DNA of 64,000 bases from Paenibacillus algorifonticola (GTDB lineage Bacteria; Bacillota; Bacilli; Paenibacillales; Paenibacillaceae). Each line of letters starts with the position of its first letter. Position 1 is the first letter of the stretch. The notes beneath the pieces were generated by a model that ran no database searches, had not been told where the DNA came from, and saw nothing but the letters and a program-made list of their open reading frames with translations. The translations under genes were made by a program, and so were the position numbers. The stretch covers positions 1-64,000 of the forward strand of contig NZ_LAQO01000017.1 in assembly GCF_000971975.1 (NCBI RefSeq), written 5' to 3'. This document shows, piece by piece, positions 7,771-19,319 of the stretch.

Positions 7771-9738
7771 ATGCCAAAGTTTTTAGTTGTTCGCTGGCAT
7801 GGCATGCATCAGTTGGCGGCTTTCGCTATTATGGCGGTTATGACGACAGCCCTTGCTTGGTTCGATTGGCGAATCGGGCTCGTTGCTCTGCTGTTTATGA
7901 TCGGTTTCAGCGTGTATGGTTTTCTGGCGGAGCGGGCGTTCCGCAAAGATTTAAAAACGTATTTGGGTACGATTTCTTACCGGGTAAAGAAGGCTGGCAA
8001 TGATGTGATTAGCGAGCTTCCTTTCGGTATTATATTGTATAATGAAGACAAGACGGTTGAATGGCATAACCCTTATATTGCCGAGATTTTGGGCCATGAT
8101 TCTGTCGTGGGGCAGACCATAGCGGAGCTATTCCCTTCCTTGCACCAGACGAAGGACAAGGAACGCGAGGCGGAGCCACAGGTCATAGTGGGAAACTATG
8201 TTTTTCAGCTGATTTTCAAGCCGGAAGAGCGCATTTTGTACGTGAAAAATATTACTGAGCAGTGGCATCTCGCTAAGAAATATGAAGACGAGAAGCTGGC
8301 ACTTGGTATCGTCATGATTGACAGCTTGGATGAAGTGACGCAGGGCATGGACGATAACCAGCGTTCGGCGCTGCTGTCCAAGGTTACGACCGAGATTACC
8401 GAGTGGGCGCAGCGTTATCAGCTTCATATAAAGCGGCTCACCTCAGATCGGTTTATGCTCATCACGAACCTCAAGACGCTTAGACAGCTGGAGCAATCCC
8501 GGTTTGTGCTGCTCGATGAAGTTCGTGAGCTGACCTGCGATCATAAAATCCCGACAACGCTCAGCATCGGCTTTGCTGCTGAGGCAGAGAGCATTGTCGA
8601 GCTGGGCCAGTGGGCGCAATCGAGCCTTGATATTGCCCTTGGGCGTGGCGGGGATCAAGCGGCTGTCAAAATCGGCGGCAGACAGTCCTTCTATGGCGGC
8701 AAGTCCAATGCGGTCGAGAAGCGGACCCGTGTTCGGGCTCGCGTGGTAGCGCATGCGCTTAGAGACTTGATAAAGGAAAGCGGCAATATCATCATCATGG
8801 GCCACAAGATGCCGGATATGGATGCAATCGGTGCAGCTATTGGGATTACGAAGGCGGCGCAAATGTTCGGCAAGGAAGCTTATATCGTGCTGGAAGGCAT
8901 CAATCCTTCCATCCAGAAAATGATGGAGATGCTGCGCGAGGATGAGCGTTTCTCCAAACGGTTCATTACGCCGGAGCAGGCCATGTCCATGACGAACAAC
9001 AAGACGCTGACGGTTGTCGTCGATACCCACAAGGCGTCGATGGTGAAGGAACCGCGGCTCATTGGAGCGCATGGGAAAATCGTCGTCATTGACCATCACC
9101 GTCGAGGCGAGGAGTTTATTGCGAATGCGATTCTGGTCTATATGGAGCCTTATGCATCCTCGACTTGCGAGCTGGTGGCAGAGCTTCTGCAATACATTGC
9201 TGACCGCATTGTACTTGATGTACGGGAAGCGACAGCGCTGCTTGCCGGTATTACGGTAGATACGAAGAGCTTCTCGCTTCGTACCGGAGCCAGGACATTT
9301 GAGGCGGCCTCCTTCCTCCGGCGCAACGGCGCGGATTCGATGCTGGTGCAGCGGATGCTGAAGGAAGATTTGGAAGAGTACGTCCGCAAGGCGGAAATTA
9401 TTAAGCATGCGAGCGTGCTTTATGAGCATATCGCGATTGCTGTAACCGAGCCGGGCCGCAAGGTGGGCCAGCTGTTAATTGCGCAGGCGGCAGATACGCT
9501 GCTCAATATGACGGATATTTTGGCATCGTTCGTCGTTGGCGAGCGCACAGACGGCTTAATCGGCATAAGCGCACGTTCGCTTGGCGACATGAACGTGCAG
9601 GTCGTGATGGAAAAAATGGGCGGAGGCGGGCATTTAACGAATGCTGCCGCCCAGCTTGAAGGCACCGTTAATGAAGTAGCGGAGAAGCTTAAAGCGGTAT
9701 TAAAAGAAATTGAAAAGGAAGAGGGGTTATTTGAATGA
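7771..9738 (+). CDS. gdpP: Cyclic-di-AMP phosphodiesterase GdpP
   Basis: 655 residues, normal GdpP length. Two N-terminal membrane helices (about 10-55), a PAS domain (about 75-145), a degenerate GGDEF domain (about 170-300), then a DHH/DHHA1 phosphoesterase half. The DHH part shows '[15 protein letters not shown]', 'VVVDTHK' and '[11 protein letters not shown]', which carry the metal-binding aspartates and histidines; DHHA1 shows '[12 protein letters not shown]'. It hydrolyses c-di-AMP to pApA and so controls potassium and osmolyte transport and wall homeostasis. It begins 18 bases after yybS and overlaps rplI by four bases (ATGA), so these form one operon. Confidence 0.96.
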   Translation: MPKFLVVRWHGMHQLAAFAIMAVMTTALAWFDWRIGLVALLFMIGFSVYGFLAERAFRKDLKTYLGTISYRVKKAGNDVISELPFGIILYNEDKTVEWHNPYIAEILGHDSVVGQTIAELFPSLHQTKDKEREAEPQVIVGNYVFQLIFKPEERILYVKNITEQWHLAKKYEDEKLALGIVMIDSLDEVTQGMDDNQRSALLSKVTTEITEWAQRYQLHIKRLTSDRFMLITNLKTLRQLEQSRFVLLDEVRELTCDHKIPTTLSIGFAAEAESIVELGQWAQSSLDIALGRGGDQAAVKIGGRQSFYGGKSNAVEKRTRVRARVVAHALRDLIKESGNIIIMGHKMPDMDAIGAAIGITKAAQMFGKEAYIVLEGINPSIQKMMEMLREDERFSKRFITPEQAMSMTNNKTLTVVVDTHKASMVKEPRLIGAHGKIVVIDHHRRGEEFIANAILVYMEPYASSTCELVAELLQYIADRIVLDVREATALLAGITVDTKSFSLRTGARTFEAASFLRRNGADSMLVQRMLKEDLEEYVRKAEIIKHASVLYEHIAIAVTEPGRKVGQLLIAQAADTLLNMTDILASFVVGERTDGLIGISARSLGDMNVQVVMEKMGGGGHLTNAAAQLEGTVNEVAEKLKAVLKEIEKEEGLFE

Positions 9739-10178
9739 AAGTAATTTTTCTAACAGATGTTAAAGGACAAGGGAAAAAAGGCGAGGTTAAAGACGTATCC
9801 GAGGGATATGTGCGGAATTTTTTACTTCCTAAAGGATTAGCAAAACCGGCATCAGACGGCAATCTTAAGACGCTCGAAGTACAAAATGCTTCCGAGCAGA
9901 AGCGTAAAGCGCAGGAGAAGGAAGATGCGAAGACGCTTGCGAAGAAGATGGAGGAAATGACGATTGTGCTGAAGACGAAGGCTGGCGAAGGCGGCCGTTT
10001 GTTCGGTGCCATCACATCCAAGCAAATCGCGGAGCAGCTTGCTGCACAAGGCGTTAAGGTCGACAAGCGTAAAATTGAGCTGGAAGAGCCGATTCGTACA
10101 CTTGGCATGACGGAAGTGCTTGTGAAGCTGCATCCTGAAGTTAAAGCAAAGCTGCGCGTTCAGACAGTTGAGGAATAA
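9735..10178 (+). CDS. rplI: 50S ribosomal protein L9 (bL9)
   Basis: 147 residues, the usual length. N-terminal '[36 protein letters not shown]' is the L9 signature; a long connecting helix rich in K and E follows (about 42-75), then the C-terminal RNA-binding domain ('[17 protein letters not shown]'). Its start overlaps the gdpP stop by four bases, implying coupled translation. Confidence 0.98.
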   Translation: MKVIFLTDVKGQGKKGEVKDVSEGYVRNFLLPKGLAKPASDGNLKTLEVQNASEQKRKAQEKEDAKTLAKKMEEMTIVLKTKAGEGGRLFGAITSKQIAEQLAAQGVKVDKRKIELEEPIRTLGMTEVLVKLHPEVKAKLRVQTVEE

Positions 10179-10197
10179 TTGATTGATATAGGGGGAA

Positions 10198-11562
10198 ATG
10201 ATGAGTACAGAGCTGAAGTTTGATCGCGTTCCGCCGCAGAACATGGAGGCGGAACAAGCCGTTATCGGTGCCGTACTGCTGCAGGCGGAAGCGCTGATTA
10301 CAGCTATGGAGCGTCTTCGCAGTGAAGATTTTTACAGCGGCCCCCATCAGCGTATTTATGAAGCGATGATTGAGCTGGCTGAAAATAATCAGCCGATCGA
10401 TCTTGTCACGCTGACTGCGCATTTGCAGGATCAGCAGCTGCTCGACGAAATTGGCGGCGTGTCTTACTTGGCACGGCTGGCAAGCTCTGTTCCAACGGCA
10501 GCGAACGTCGATTATTACGCGCAGATCGTAGAGGAGAAGTCCTTGCTGCGTCGTCTGATCCGCACGGCTACGAATATCGTAACCGAAGGTTATGCCGGAA
10601 CGGAGCAGGTGGGCGCGCTTCTCGGCGATGCGGAGCAGAAAATTCTCGAAATATCCAATCGCCGCTCCAGCAGCGGGTTTATTTCCATCCGCGATGTGCT
10701 GATGGAAGTGTTCGAGAAGGTCGAGCATTTGTATATGAACAAAGGCGGTACGTCGGGCATTCCATCGGGCTTTATCGATCTGGATAAAATGACGTCCGGC
10801 TTCCAGCGCAGCGATCTCATTATCGTTGCGGCCCGTCCTTCCGTTGGTAAGACGGCGTTCGCGCTGAATATTGCACAAAATGTCGGCGTGCGCGCACGCG
10901 AGACGGTTGCCATATTTAGTCTAGAGATGTCGGCTGCACAGCTTGTGCAGCGGATGATTTGTGCGGAAGCGAATGTGGATGCGGGCCGGATGCGGACAGG
11001 CTATCTGGAGGGCGACGACTGGGAAAAGCTGACGATGGCGATTGGAGCCTTATCCGAGGCGCAAATCTTCATTGATGATACGCCTGGTATAACGGTCGCC
11101 GATATTCGTGCGAAATGCCGTCGTCTCAAGAAAGAGCGCGGACTTGGCATGATTTTGATCGATTATCTCCAGCTGATTTCCGGCCGCGGCAAGGCAGGGG
11201 AAAATCGGCAGCAGGAAGTATCGGAAATTTCCCGTACACTGAAGCAGATTGCCCGTGAGCTTGAAGTGCCGGTTATCGCGCTGTCGCAGCTCAGCCGGGG
11301 CGTTGAGCAGCGTCAGGACAAACGTCCTATGATGTCTGACCTTCGGGAATCCGGTTCGATTGAGCAGGATGCTGACATTGTATCCTTCCTTTATCGGGAT
11401 GATTATTACGATAAGGAATCGGAGAAAAAGAATATTATCGAGATCATTATCGCCAAGCAGCGGAATGGACCCGTTGGTACGGTAGAGCTGGTGTTTCTGA
11501 AAAATTTCAATAAATTCGTCAGCTTGGACCGTTCTCACGAGGATCCATCGCAGGCATCTTAA
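10198..11562 (+). CDS. dnaB: Replicative DNA helicase
   Basis: 454 residues (called dnaC in Bacillus subtilis). The N-terminal domain (about 8-110, 'PPQNMEAEQAVIGAVLL') mediates hexamer and primase contacts; the C-terminal RecA-like domain carries Walker A 'ARPSVGKTAF', Walker B 'GMILIDYLQLISG', and the arginine-finger region 'LRESGSIEQDADIVSFLYRDDYY'. It unwinds DNA at the fork as a ring. It follows rplI by 20 bases behind a GGGGG ribosome site, the usual Firmicute order. Confidence 0.98.
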   Translation: MMSTELKFDRVPPQNMEAEQAVIGAVLLQAEALITAMERLRSEDFYSGPHQRIYEAMIELAENNQPIDLVTLTAHLQDQQLLDEIGGVSYLARLASSVPTAANVDYYAQIVEEKSLLRRLIRTATNIVTEGYAGTEQVGALLGDAEQKILEISNRRSSSGFISIRDVLMEVFEKVEHLYMNKGGTSGIPSGFIDLDKMTSGFQRSDLIIVAARPSVGKTAFALNIAQNVGVRARETVAIFSLEMSAAQLVQRMICAEANVDAGRMRTGYLEGDDWEKLTMAIGALSEAQIFIDDTPGITVADIRAKCRRLKKERGLGMILIDYLQLISGRGKAGENRQQEVSEISRTLKQIARELEVPVIALSQLSRGVEQRQDKRPMMSDLRESGSIEQDADIVSFLYRDDYYDKESEKKNIIEIIIAKQRNGPVGTVELVFLKNFNKFVSLDRSHEDPSQAS

Positions 11563-11564
11563 TG

Positions 11565-11608
11565 ATATCCGAACAATTGTAGAGCTCTTTCTACAATTGT
11601 TCGTTTTT
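11565..11608. promoter_or_regulatory. Inverted PurBox pair (PurR control region), also a terminator-like hairpin
   Basis: ATATCCGAACAAT (11565-11577) matches the PurBox consensus AWWWCCGAACWWT at every position. An inverted box ATTGTTCGTTTTT (11596-11608) matches with one mismatch. The 18-base spacing is close to that of known PurR sites, and the pair sits immediately upstream of the purA promoter. The same dyad (GAACAATTGTAGA / TCTACAATTGTTC then TTTTTT) can also terminate dnaB transcripts; both roles are possible. Confidence 0.65.
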
Positions 11609-11611
11609 TGT

Positions 11612-11640
11612 TTGACTTCTATTTCGGGTACTGCTACACT
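11612..11640 (+). promoter_or_regulatory. Sigma-A-type promoter for purA
   Basis: TTGACT (-35), 17-base spacer, TACACT (-10), placed between the PurBox pair and purA; the leader would be about 105 bases. Confidence 0.6.
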
Positions 11641-11702
11641 AATATTGCTGTCTTCGTGTGACACCCGTTGTTCTCGTACGAAAGGGAAAACCGGTGCAAT
11701 AG

Positions 11703-13037
<1,335 letters not shown>

Positions 13038-13073
13038 ACGAATCCGTTAGACGGATAAAAAATGGGAAGGCAG

Positions 13074-13101
13074 CTGCGAATGCTGTCTTCTTTCTTTTTT
13101 T
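13074..13101 (+). terminator. Terminator after purA
   Basis: GAAGGCAGC pairs with GCTGTCTTC (one G-T pair) and is followed by TTTCTTTTTTT. Confidence 0.75.
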
Positions 13102-13128
13102 CACTATAATGAAAAGGGATGATGAGGA

Positions 13129-13677
13129 ATGAAAAAGGATATTCATCTTTTGGCAATTTCGGGGAGCTTGCGTAAGAAATCTTCCAATACCGCGCTTATG
13201 AACGCTATTATCGCGCTTGCTGCAGAGCCTGTGCGTTTCAGTGTTTACAACGGGCTGGGCGAGCTTCCGCATTTTAATCCTGACTTGGATGTAGAGGAAG
13301 GGCCAGCAACGGTTAGGGAGCTGCGGAAACAGCTAAAGGAGGCAGACGGCGTTCTTATTTGTACACCTGAATACGGAAACGGCGTCCCAGGCTCCTTGAA
13401 AAATGCGCTCGACTGGATCGTGTCCTCCGGTGAATTCGTCAACAAAAGGGTTGCGGTCGTCACCGCATCGCCATCTCCGATGGGCGGGGATAAAGCAAAT
13501 GCTTCGCTGCTGCTCACGCTGAATATGATAAATGCTATTATCGTGGAACAAGGCACGGTAATGATTCCGCATATCGCTCTCAAGATGAACAAAGAAGGCG
13601 CTATTACGGATGAAGAGACGAAGCAGCAGCTGCTCGCCATGCTGGCTAGTCTGGGACAGTCCAATTCTGGCGAATAA
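13129..13677 (+). CDS. NADPH-dependent FMN reductase family protein
   Basis: 182 residues with a flavodoxin-like fold. The flavin phosphate loop is 'AISGSLRKKSSNTALMNAI'; the second motif is 'LICTPEYGNGVPGSLKNALDWIV', which contacts the isoalloxazine ring; 'VVTASPSPMGG' follows. Such enzymes reduce FMN, quinones, azo compounds or chromate with NAD(P)H. The start follows GATGAGGA. Stand-alone gene between purA and the wall-associated genes. Confidence 0.9.
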   Translation: MKKDIHLLAISGSLRKKSSNTALMNAIIALAAEPVRFSVYNGLGELPHFNPDLDVEEGPATVRELRKQLKEADGVLICTPEYGNGVPGSLKNALDWIVSSGEFVNKRVAVVTASPSPMGGDKANASLLLTLNMINAIIVEQGTVMIPHIALKMNKEGAITDEETKQQLLAMLASLGQSNSGE

Positions 13678-13870
13678 AAGGGATGGTTAGCGCTGAACAG
13701 CGGTTATGTGCCCCTTCTCTTGTCCATAATGGTAAAAGAAACCATCCAAATGCTGTGCACTCGGCTTAATCGTGTTTCAAGGCATCGTGAGCGCCAAGCA
13801 TCTGCATCTGCATCGGGTAGTGGGCATCATTTATTCGGATGGGTTAAGCAGGAAGGGCAAGGTGAAGAGC

Positions 13871-14689
13871 ATGTGGAAAATGACAGGCTGGCTGGCGAAA
13901 ACGGTGGCGGCAGGAATTATTATAAGCTTCTTGTCTATTTGGACGACGGGCTATATTGTGAGCAGCTATGTGGATACGATTTTGAAGCAATATAATTTGC
14001 CCCTGGAAGTAAAGCCAATGGCGCTAACTGGGTTATGGGGGAAAATGTGGGGCGCTGATCCGCTGATGGCGGATACAGGCGGCTTCAAGGGGCAGTCTGG
14101 CGCCTCGCAGGCTGGAAAGGACAGCTCAGGGTCAAACGGCAGCAGCTCGGCTGAGCAAGGAGAGACGGGGGCGCAGAAGCCAGATGGAGAAATTTCTTCA
14201 GGCGAGGATGCCGCAGCAGGGGAAGATTCCCCGCTTGCCATCGATGCTTTCGGGCAGCAATCGGAGCCGCCGCTTACCGATATCGGCATTGGTGGCGGGA
14301 CGAAAGCGGACAGCGGCGCAACCTTTGGCATAGGAGCAGGTGGCGCGGACAGCGGCGAAGCGACGAACGGCGGTACGGAAGCAGTGGACGGAGAGCAGCC
14401 TTTAGTGGAGTCAGAGCCGGTCACAGATGGCTCCGCCATTGACGGTACGGAAACAGCCGTTACGACGGATCAGCTGAACCAGGTCAAAAGCCAAATGAGC
14501 GACACGGACAAGACGGAGCTATTCGGATTATTAATGACCAAGCTGCCCCAGGAAGCTTGGCAGACGATATCCGGCTACATGGAAAATGGCCTTACAGATG
14601 AAGAGCTGACCCAGCTTCAGCAGGTCATTGCCCAGCATTTGAGCAAGGAAGAATACGAGCAAATTATGAGTATTCTGAAGAAATATTAA
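13871..14689 (+). CDS. Single-pass membrane protein with a low-complexity extracellular region, function unknown
   Basis: 272 residues. A membrane helix (about 6-30, 'LAKTVAAGIIISFLSIWTTGYIV') is followed by a segment rich in G, S, A, E and D (about 75-200) without recognisable fold, then a helical C-terminal 70 residues ('DQLNQVKSQMSDTDKTELFGLLMTKLP ... LSKEEYEQIMSILKKY'). Start at 13871 is supported by AAGGTGAAGAGC; an ATG at 13772 in the same frame lacks a ribosome site and would put 33 polar residues before the helix. It lies between the flavin reductase and the M23 endopeptidase. I do not recognise a family; the charged helical end could bind a partner (inference). Confidence 0.7.
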   Translation: MWKMTGWLAKTVAAGIIISFLSIWTTGYIVSSYVDTILKQYNLPLEVKPMALTGLWGKMWGADPLMADTGGFKGQSGASQAGKDSSGSNGSSSAEQGETGAQKPDGEISSGEDAAAGEDSPLAIDAFGQQSEPPLTDIGIGGGTKADSGATFGIGAGGADSGEATNGGTEAVDGEQPLVESEPVTDGSAIDGTETAVTTDQLNQVKSQMSDTDKTELFGLLMTKLPQEAWQTISGYMENGLTDEELTQLQQVIAQHLSKEEYEQIMSILKKY

Positions 14690-14832
14690 TATTAAGCGGT
14701 ATTCGGAGAGGTTGCTCCTCGTATTAAGGCTATGTTAAAGTAATATTCGGGTGTTCTGTCGGGACAAAGGGCCCTGATATGAATCGGAAGACCTAATTAA
14801 GATAGCGGCATTAAGGCGAGAAGGAGACGATC

Positions 14833-16401
14833 ATGACCGATTTTAGGGGAACGGGTCGGATCCGAAAGGCGTGGAATACCTCCATTCAGTTCTTTCGGCA
14901 ATTCCGAACACAAGACTCGAAAGGCATCAATCAACAACCGTCCGCAGCAGTGCAAGCGACATCGACAACTACAGTAGCTACTAACTATAAAAAACCTATC
15001 ATCCTTGCAGGCGGAATAATCGCGATTTTGGCAGCAGTCGGAATTGGCGGTATACAATACGTTAAGGCTAACACGAATGACTATTATCACTTATATATGA
15101 ACGGCACCGAAGTAGGAACGGTCGGCAGCCCGCTGGAGGTTGGAGCGCTGCTTGAGCAGAAGGCATCTGAAGCACAGCAGAAAACGCCAGATATTCCAAT
15201 TATGGTGGAATCAGGTCAGCTTACATATACGAGTACAAGTGCTTACAAAGGCAACCCAGATACGCAGCAGACGCTTGCGAAGCTGGAAGGCTTGCTTACA
15301 ACCCACGCTATTGGCGTAGAGGTGAAGGTAAATGGCAAAGTAATCGGTATTGTGAAGAGCCAAGAAGCAGCAGACGCCGTACTCGCACGCGTGCAGAGCA
15401 AATATGCACCGGAGGAGAAGACGGAGAAGGATTCAACGAAGGTTCGCGCACTCGCTTTTTCACCAGAGGAAGAAAAGGCGGACGAGAATACACCTAAGGC
15501 AGGCAAGGAACTGACGGATGTTGCTTTCGTAGAGAAGGTGGAGACGGATGCGGTATCGACTTCGCCTAGCGACATCGTTTCAGACAATGATATGTACAAG
15601 CTGCTCGTAGAGGGCACGATTAAGCCAACGAAATATACGGTACAGCAAGGCGATTGCGTCGGTTGTATCGCTCAGAAATTTGATATTTCACCGCAAGTGA
15701 TTTATAAGAATAACAAAGGTATTGAAGATGATATGATCAAGGTTGGAGATGTACTTGATCTTACCGTTCGCCAGCCGGAGCTGTCGGTTCGGACAACCGA
15801 GAATTTGACGGAAATCGTGACGATCGACCCGCCAACTGAGGTTCAGAAAAACGATGATATGCGTGTTGGAGAATCCAAGCTGATCAGCGCAGGCGTCAGC
15901 GGCTCCAAGAGCCTGACCTACAAAATCGTGAAAGAGAATGGTTACCTGATTAGCGAAGAGCTGGTAGACCAGCAGGTGATTAAGGAAGCTATTCCAACCG
16001 TTATGATGAAGGGCACGAAGGTCATTTTGGGTGAAGGAACGGGTTTATTCTCTTCTCCAGTATCGGGCTATACGGTGTCCAGTACGTTCGGACAGCGTTG
16101 GGGCCGGATGCATAAAGGTATTGACATGACGGGCAGCAAAACCATTACAGCAGCCGACAATGGCGTTGTCATTTTTGCGGGCACGAAGAACGGCTACGGC
16201 AACGTAGTCATTATTGACCATAAGAACGGATATGAAACGCTGTACGGCCATCTTAACTCGATTAGCGTCAGCGTAGGCGATATATTGGAAAAAGGCGACA
16301 CACTAGGCGTAATGGGGAACACAGGACGCTCTTTCGGGGTACATCTTCATTTTGAAATTCATAAAGACGGAGAGCTTCAAAACCCGTTGAAATATTTATA
16401 A
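14833..16401 (+). CDS. LysM-G5-M23 peptidoglycan endopeptidase
   Basis: 522 residues. A cytoplasmic start (about 1-55), a membrane anchor (about 56-75, 'IILAGGIIAILAAVGIGGI'), a coiled and charged region, a LysM domain (about 267-312, 'YTVQQGDCVGCIAQKFDIS'), a G5 domain (about 318-395, 'RTTENLTEIVTIDPP...'), and a C-terminal M23 peptidase with 'MHKGIDMTGS', 'GYETLYGHL' and 'GVHLHFEIHKDG', giving the zinc ligands and catalytic histidines. It should cleave peptidoglycan cross-bridges. Its place just before walRK fits a wall-remodelling role under that system. Confidence 0.92.
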   Translation: MTDFRGTGRIRKAWNTSIQFFRQFRTQDSKGINQQPSAAVQATSTTTVATNYKKPIILAGGIIAILAAVGIGGIQYVKANTNDYYHLYMNGTEVGTVGSPLEVGALLEQKASEAQQKTPDIPIMVESGQLTYTSTSAYKGNPDTQQTLAKLEGLLTTHAIGVEVKVNGKVIGIVKSQEAADAVLARVQSKYAPEEKTEKDSTKVRALAFSPEEEKADENTPKAGKELTDVAFVEKVETDAVSTSPSDIVSDNDMYKLLVEGTIKPTKYTVQQGDCVGCIAQKFDISPQVIYKNNKGIEDDMIKVGDVLDLTVRQPELSVRTTENLTEIVTIDPPTEVQKNDDMRVGESKLISAGVSGSKSLTYKIVKENGYLISEELVDQQVIKEAIPTVMMKGTKVILGEGTGLFSSPVSGYTVSSTFGQRWGRMHKGIDMTGSKTITAADNGVVIFAGTKNGYGNVVIIDHKNGYETLYGHLNSISVSVGDILEKGDTLGVMGNTGRSFGVHLHFEIHKDGELQNPLKYL

Positions 16402-16417
16402 TCGGACTTATACCATC

Positions 16418-16462
16418 AGGGGGAGTGCATCCGAAGCGAAAGCTTGCGGGGGCGCTCCTTTT
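16418..16462 (+). terminator. Probable terminator after the M23 gene
   Basis: GGGAGTGC and GGCGCTCC form an imperfect stem with an inner GAAGC/GCTTGC stem-loop, followed by TTTTATTATTTT. Confidence 0.5.
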
Positions 16463-16470
16463 ATTATTTT

Positions 16471-16580
16471 AAAAATATAAGCATTTATAAGTTTCACATC
16501 TATAAATAGGCTTATATTTCTCGGACTGAAACGCGCCGCGCCGCCAAAGGACGGCGGCAGCCGTTTCACTTTGGCCCAGG
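16471..16580. repeat. Dispersed double-hairpin repeat, copy A3
   Basis: AAATATAAGC...GCTTATATTT forms hairpin I (compensated relative to copy A1), then TCTCGGACTG and hairpin II from GAAACGCGCCGCGCCGCC to GGCAGCCGTTTC. It lies between the M23 gene and walR. Confidence 0.85.
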
Positions 16581-16713
16581 CGCATGAAGGAACTTTAATT
16601 GGGAACTGGGTATGGCAGTATGGTAAGATAGTATTGCTATGTGTATAAAGTTTCACCCTAAAGTATGGGAAGATCAAACCGATAAGAATTAGGAAGCGAC
16701 AGGCGGTGTGACG

Positions 16714-17478
16714 ATGCACGGTAAAATTTTAGTGGTCGACGACGAACAGCCGATTGCAGATATATTGAAGTTCAACTTGGAGAAAGAAGGCTACGAGGTC
16801 ATTTGTGCTTTCGACGGCGGACAGGCTGTGGAGCTTGCTTTCGCAGAGAAGCCGGATTTAATGCTGCTCGACTTGATGCTTCCGGTGAAGGATGGCATGG
16901 ATGTGTGCCGCGAGGTTCGCGCGAAGCTGCATATGCCGATCATTATGCTGACGGCGAAGGATACGGAAATCGACAAGGTGCTCGGCCTAGAGCTTGGTGC
17001 GGATGATTATGTGACGAAGCCGTTCAGCACCCGCGAGCTGTTGGCCCGAGTGAAGGCTCATTTAAGAAGGCAGCAGAAGTCGGCGGAGGTTACGGTAAGT
17101 GCGGCAGGCGCGCAGGATTCGGCAGGCGGACAGGACGCTGAGCAGGAGAAGCAGGGTCTGCGTCTGTTTAATCTGTTCATTGATACCGACATGTATGTCG
17201 TCTACAAGGACAATCAGCCGCTTGATTTGACGCATCGGGAATATGAGCTTGTCTATTACATGGCGCGCAACAGCGGCAAAGTCATGACGCGTGAGCATTT
17301 GCTGCAGGCGGTATGGGGCTTTGAGTATTTTGGCGATGTGCGAACGGTGGATGTGACGATCCGCAGGCTGCGTGAGAAAATTGAGGATGATCCGAGCAGG
17401 CCGGAGTTCATTATGACCCGGCGCGGACTGGGCTATATGATGCGAAGCACGAAGCCAGGAGGTTACGGCTACGTATGA
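16714..17478 (+). CDS. walR: Response regulator WalR (YycF)
   Basis: 254 residues. Receiver domain (about 1-118) with acidic pocket 'VVDDEQ', phosphoacceptor in '[13 protein letters not shown]', 'MLTAKD' and 'DDYVTKPF'; C-terminal OmpR-type winged helix (about 155-250, '[26 protein letters not shown] ... [32 protein letters not shown]'). The linker (about 119-150, '[24 protein letters not shown]') is longer than the B. subtilis one. It controls peptidoglycan hydrolases and is essential in most Firmicutes. A GTG at 16708 is also in frame; the ATG at 16714 fits the ribosome site (AGGCGG) better. It overlaps walK by four bases. Confidence 0.97.
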   Translation: MHGKILVVDDEQPIADILKFNLEKEGYEVICAFDGGQAVELAFAEKPDLMLLDLMLPVKDGMDVCREVRAKLHMPIIMLTAKDTEIDKVLGLELGADDYVTKPFSTRELLARVKAHLRRQQKSAEVTVSAAGAQDSAGGQDAEQEKQGLRLFNLFIDTDMYVVYKDNQPLDLTHREYELVYYMARNSGKVMTREHLLQAVWGFEYFGDVRTVDVTIRRLREKIEDDPSRPEFIMTRRGLGYMMRSTKPGGYGYV

Positions 17479-19319
17479 GGGGGCGGCGATTTTTTCGCAC
17501 GATCCAGGTGAAGCTGGTCATTATTTATTTGTTGCTGATTTTGGTGGCGATGCAGTTGATTGGCGTTTATTTCATCAGCACGGTCAAGACGTCGCTGACG
17601 GACAGCTTCACGAACAACCTCAAGGAGCAGGCCGATATTTTGTCCAAGCTGGCGGCGCGCCACTTGTCGATCAAGCCAGGCGGCGATCTGGATACGAATG
17701 CGGAAAGCGCAGAAGGGCTCAGCCTCGTCGTTCGCAACTTGTTCAGCATAAGCGGTACAGAGGTGCAGGTGCTCGACGCGAACGGCAAAATCGTTGCGAC
17801 GTCCGTTCAGGTGCCTGAATCGTATGTAGGCAAGAAAAATCCATCGCTCGCGGTGAGCCGGGCATTGGTCGGCATTCCGGAGAACGAGGAAGAAATCATT
17901 GACGAAAATAATGTTCGGAAAAAGATCATTGCGCTGCCGGTAACGGACAACGACAATGACAATGTGCTTGGCGCGGTCTACATGGTCGCGTCGATGGACA
18001 GCCTGTATGACACGGTGAACCGGGTCAATCAGATTTTTTTCTCAGGAACGCTTATTGCTTTGGGGCTGACGGGGGTGCTGGGCATTTTGCTTGCCCACAC
18101 GATCACGAGCCCGATTCAAGGACTGACTCGGCAGGCGGCAGCGGTCGCTGAAGGCAAGTTCGATTTCAAGGTTCCGGTGCTTGGCGATGATGAAATTGGG
18201 CGGCTCAGCATGGCGTTTAACGATATGACGATCCGGCTGAAGGAGGCGCTATCGGTCAATGAGGAGGAGAATGAGAAGCTGAATTCCATTCTCTCGAATA
18301 TGAGCGATGGCGTTATTGCAGCGGATGAGCATGGGAAGGTCATCGTCTGGAATCGGCGGTCGCTGGAAATGCTTGATCGCAAAAGCTGTGAGAATTGCAG
18401 CCTGACCGAGCTGCTTGCGCTGCCTCAGCAGCGGTTGGATGAGCTGCGGCAGGGCAAGGAGCAGACGCTCATTCTCGACCGGGGCGAGGAAGCGGAAATG
18501 GATGAGGCGGAAGGCATTATGCGCGTCACCTTTACGCCCATTCACCGGCGGGATAAAGGGACGACGGGTACGATAGTCGTCTTGCAGGATGTCACCGAGC
18601 AGGAGAAGCTGGAGCAGTCGCGCAGGCAGTTCGTTGCGAATGTCTCCCATGAGCTGCGGACGCCGCTGACGACGATCAAGAGCTATGCGGAGGCGCTGAA
18701 TGACGGGGCGTTAGCGGAGCGGGAGCTGTCGGAGCGTTTCGTCGGCGTCATCAGCAATGAGACGGAGCGGATGATTCGCCTCGTAACCGACCTGCTGCAT
18801 TTGTCGCGGCTGGATTCCAATCAGGCGCCGATGCGGCGCAGGCAGACGAACATCCATGATATGCTCGACGAGGTGGCGGACCGGTTCTCGTTCCAGCTGC
18901 GCCAGAAGTCGATTCGGGCTTTTATCCAGGTCGATAGCGAGCTGAAGGAGGCTTGGCTGGACCGGGATCAGATCGATCAGGTGCTGGATAATCTTTTTTC
19001 CAATGCGATTAAATATACGCTGGACGGCGGCAAAATTCAGCTGAGTGCCCGCAAGCAGGAGCAAGCGCTAATTGCGATCAGCGTCAAGGATACGGGGATT
19101 GGTATTCCGAAGCGGGATTTGCAAAAAATCTTTGACCGTTTCTACCGCGTAGATAAGGCGCGTTCACGTAATATGGGAGGAACGGGCCTCGGCTTGTCCA
19201 TTGCCCGGGAAATCGTCAAAGCGCATGGCGGCACGATTTCGCTTAATTCGGAGCTGAATGTCGGTACGACGGTTACGTTCACGCTGCCGATGCTGGAAGA
19301 GGACGGTGAGCGGAGCTAA
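17475..19319 (+). CDS. walK: Sensor histidine kinase WalK (YycG)
   Basis: 614 residues. TM1 about 13-34, an extracellular Cache/PAS-like domain (about 40-180), TM2 about 187-208, HAMP (about 209-260), a cytoplasmic PAS domain (about 268-375), HisKA with phosphoacceptor His392 in '[16 protein letters not shown]', and HATPase ('[10 protein letters not shown]', 'DTGIGIP', 'GGTGLGLSI'). It senses the state of the wall and phosphorylates WalR. The start ATG overlaps the walR stop (ATGA); its own stop overlaps yycH, showing tight coupling. The PAS domain contains 'KSCENCSL'; metal binding there is only a possibility. Confidence 0.97.
   Translation: MRGRRFFRTIQVKLVIIYLLLILVAMQLIGVYFISTVKTSLTDSFTNNLKEQADILSKLAARHLSIKPGGDLDTNAESAEGLSLVVRNLFSISGTEVQVLDANGKIVATSVQVPESYVGKKNPSLAVSRALVGIPENEEEIIDENNVRKKIIALPVTDNDNDNVLGAVYMVASMDSLYDTVNRVNQIFFSGTLIALGLTGVLGILLAHTITSPIQGLTRQAAAVAEGKFDFKVPVLGDDEIGRLSMAFNDMTIRLKEALSVNEEENEKLNSILSNMSDGVIAADEHGKVIVWNRRSLEMLDRKSCENCSLTELLALPQQRLDELRQGKEQTLILDRGEEAEMDEAEGIMRVTFTPIHRRDKGTTGTIVVLQDVTEQEKLEQSRRQFVANVSHELRTPLTTIKSYAEALNDGALAERELSERFVGVISNETERMIRLVTDLLHLSRLDSNQAPMRRRQTNIHDMLDEVADRFSFQLRQKSIRAFIQVDSELKEAWLDRDQIDQVLDNLFSNAIKYTLDGGKIQLSARKQEQALIAISVKDTGIGIPKRDLQKIFDRFYRVDKARSRNMGGTGLGLSIAREIVKAHGGTISLNSELNVGTTVTFTLPMLEEDGERS

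Noticed and set aside
8443-9429. Long minus-strand open frame opposite gdpP
   Set aside because: It lies inside a gene with clear domains; composition (R, H, L rich) is that of a shadow frame.
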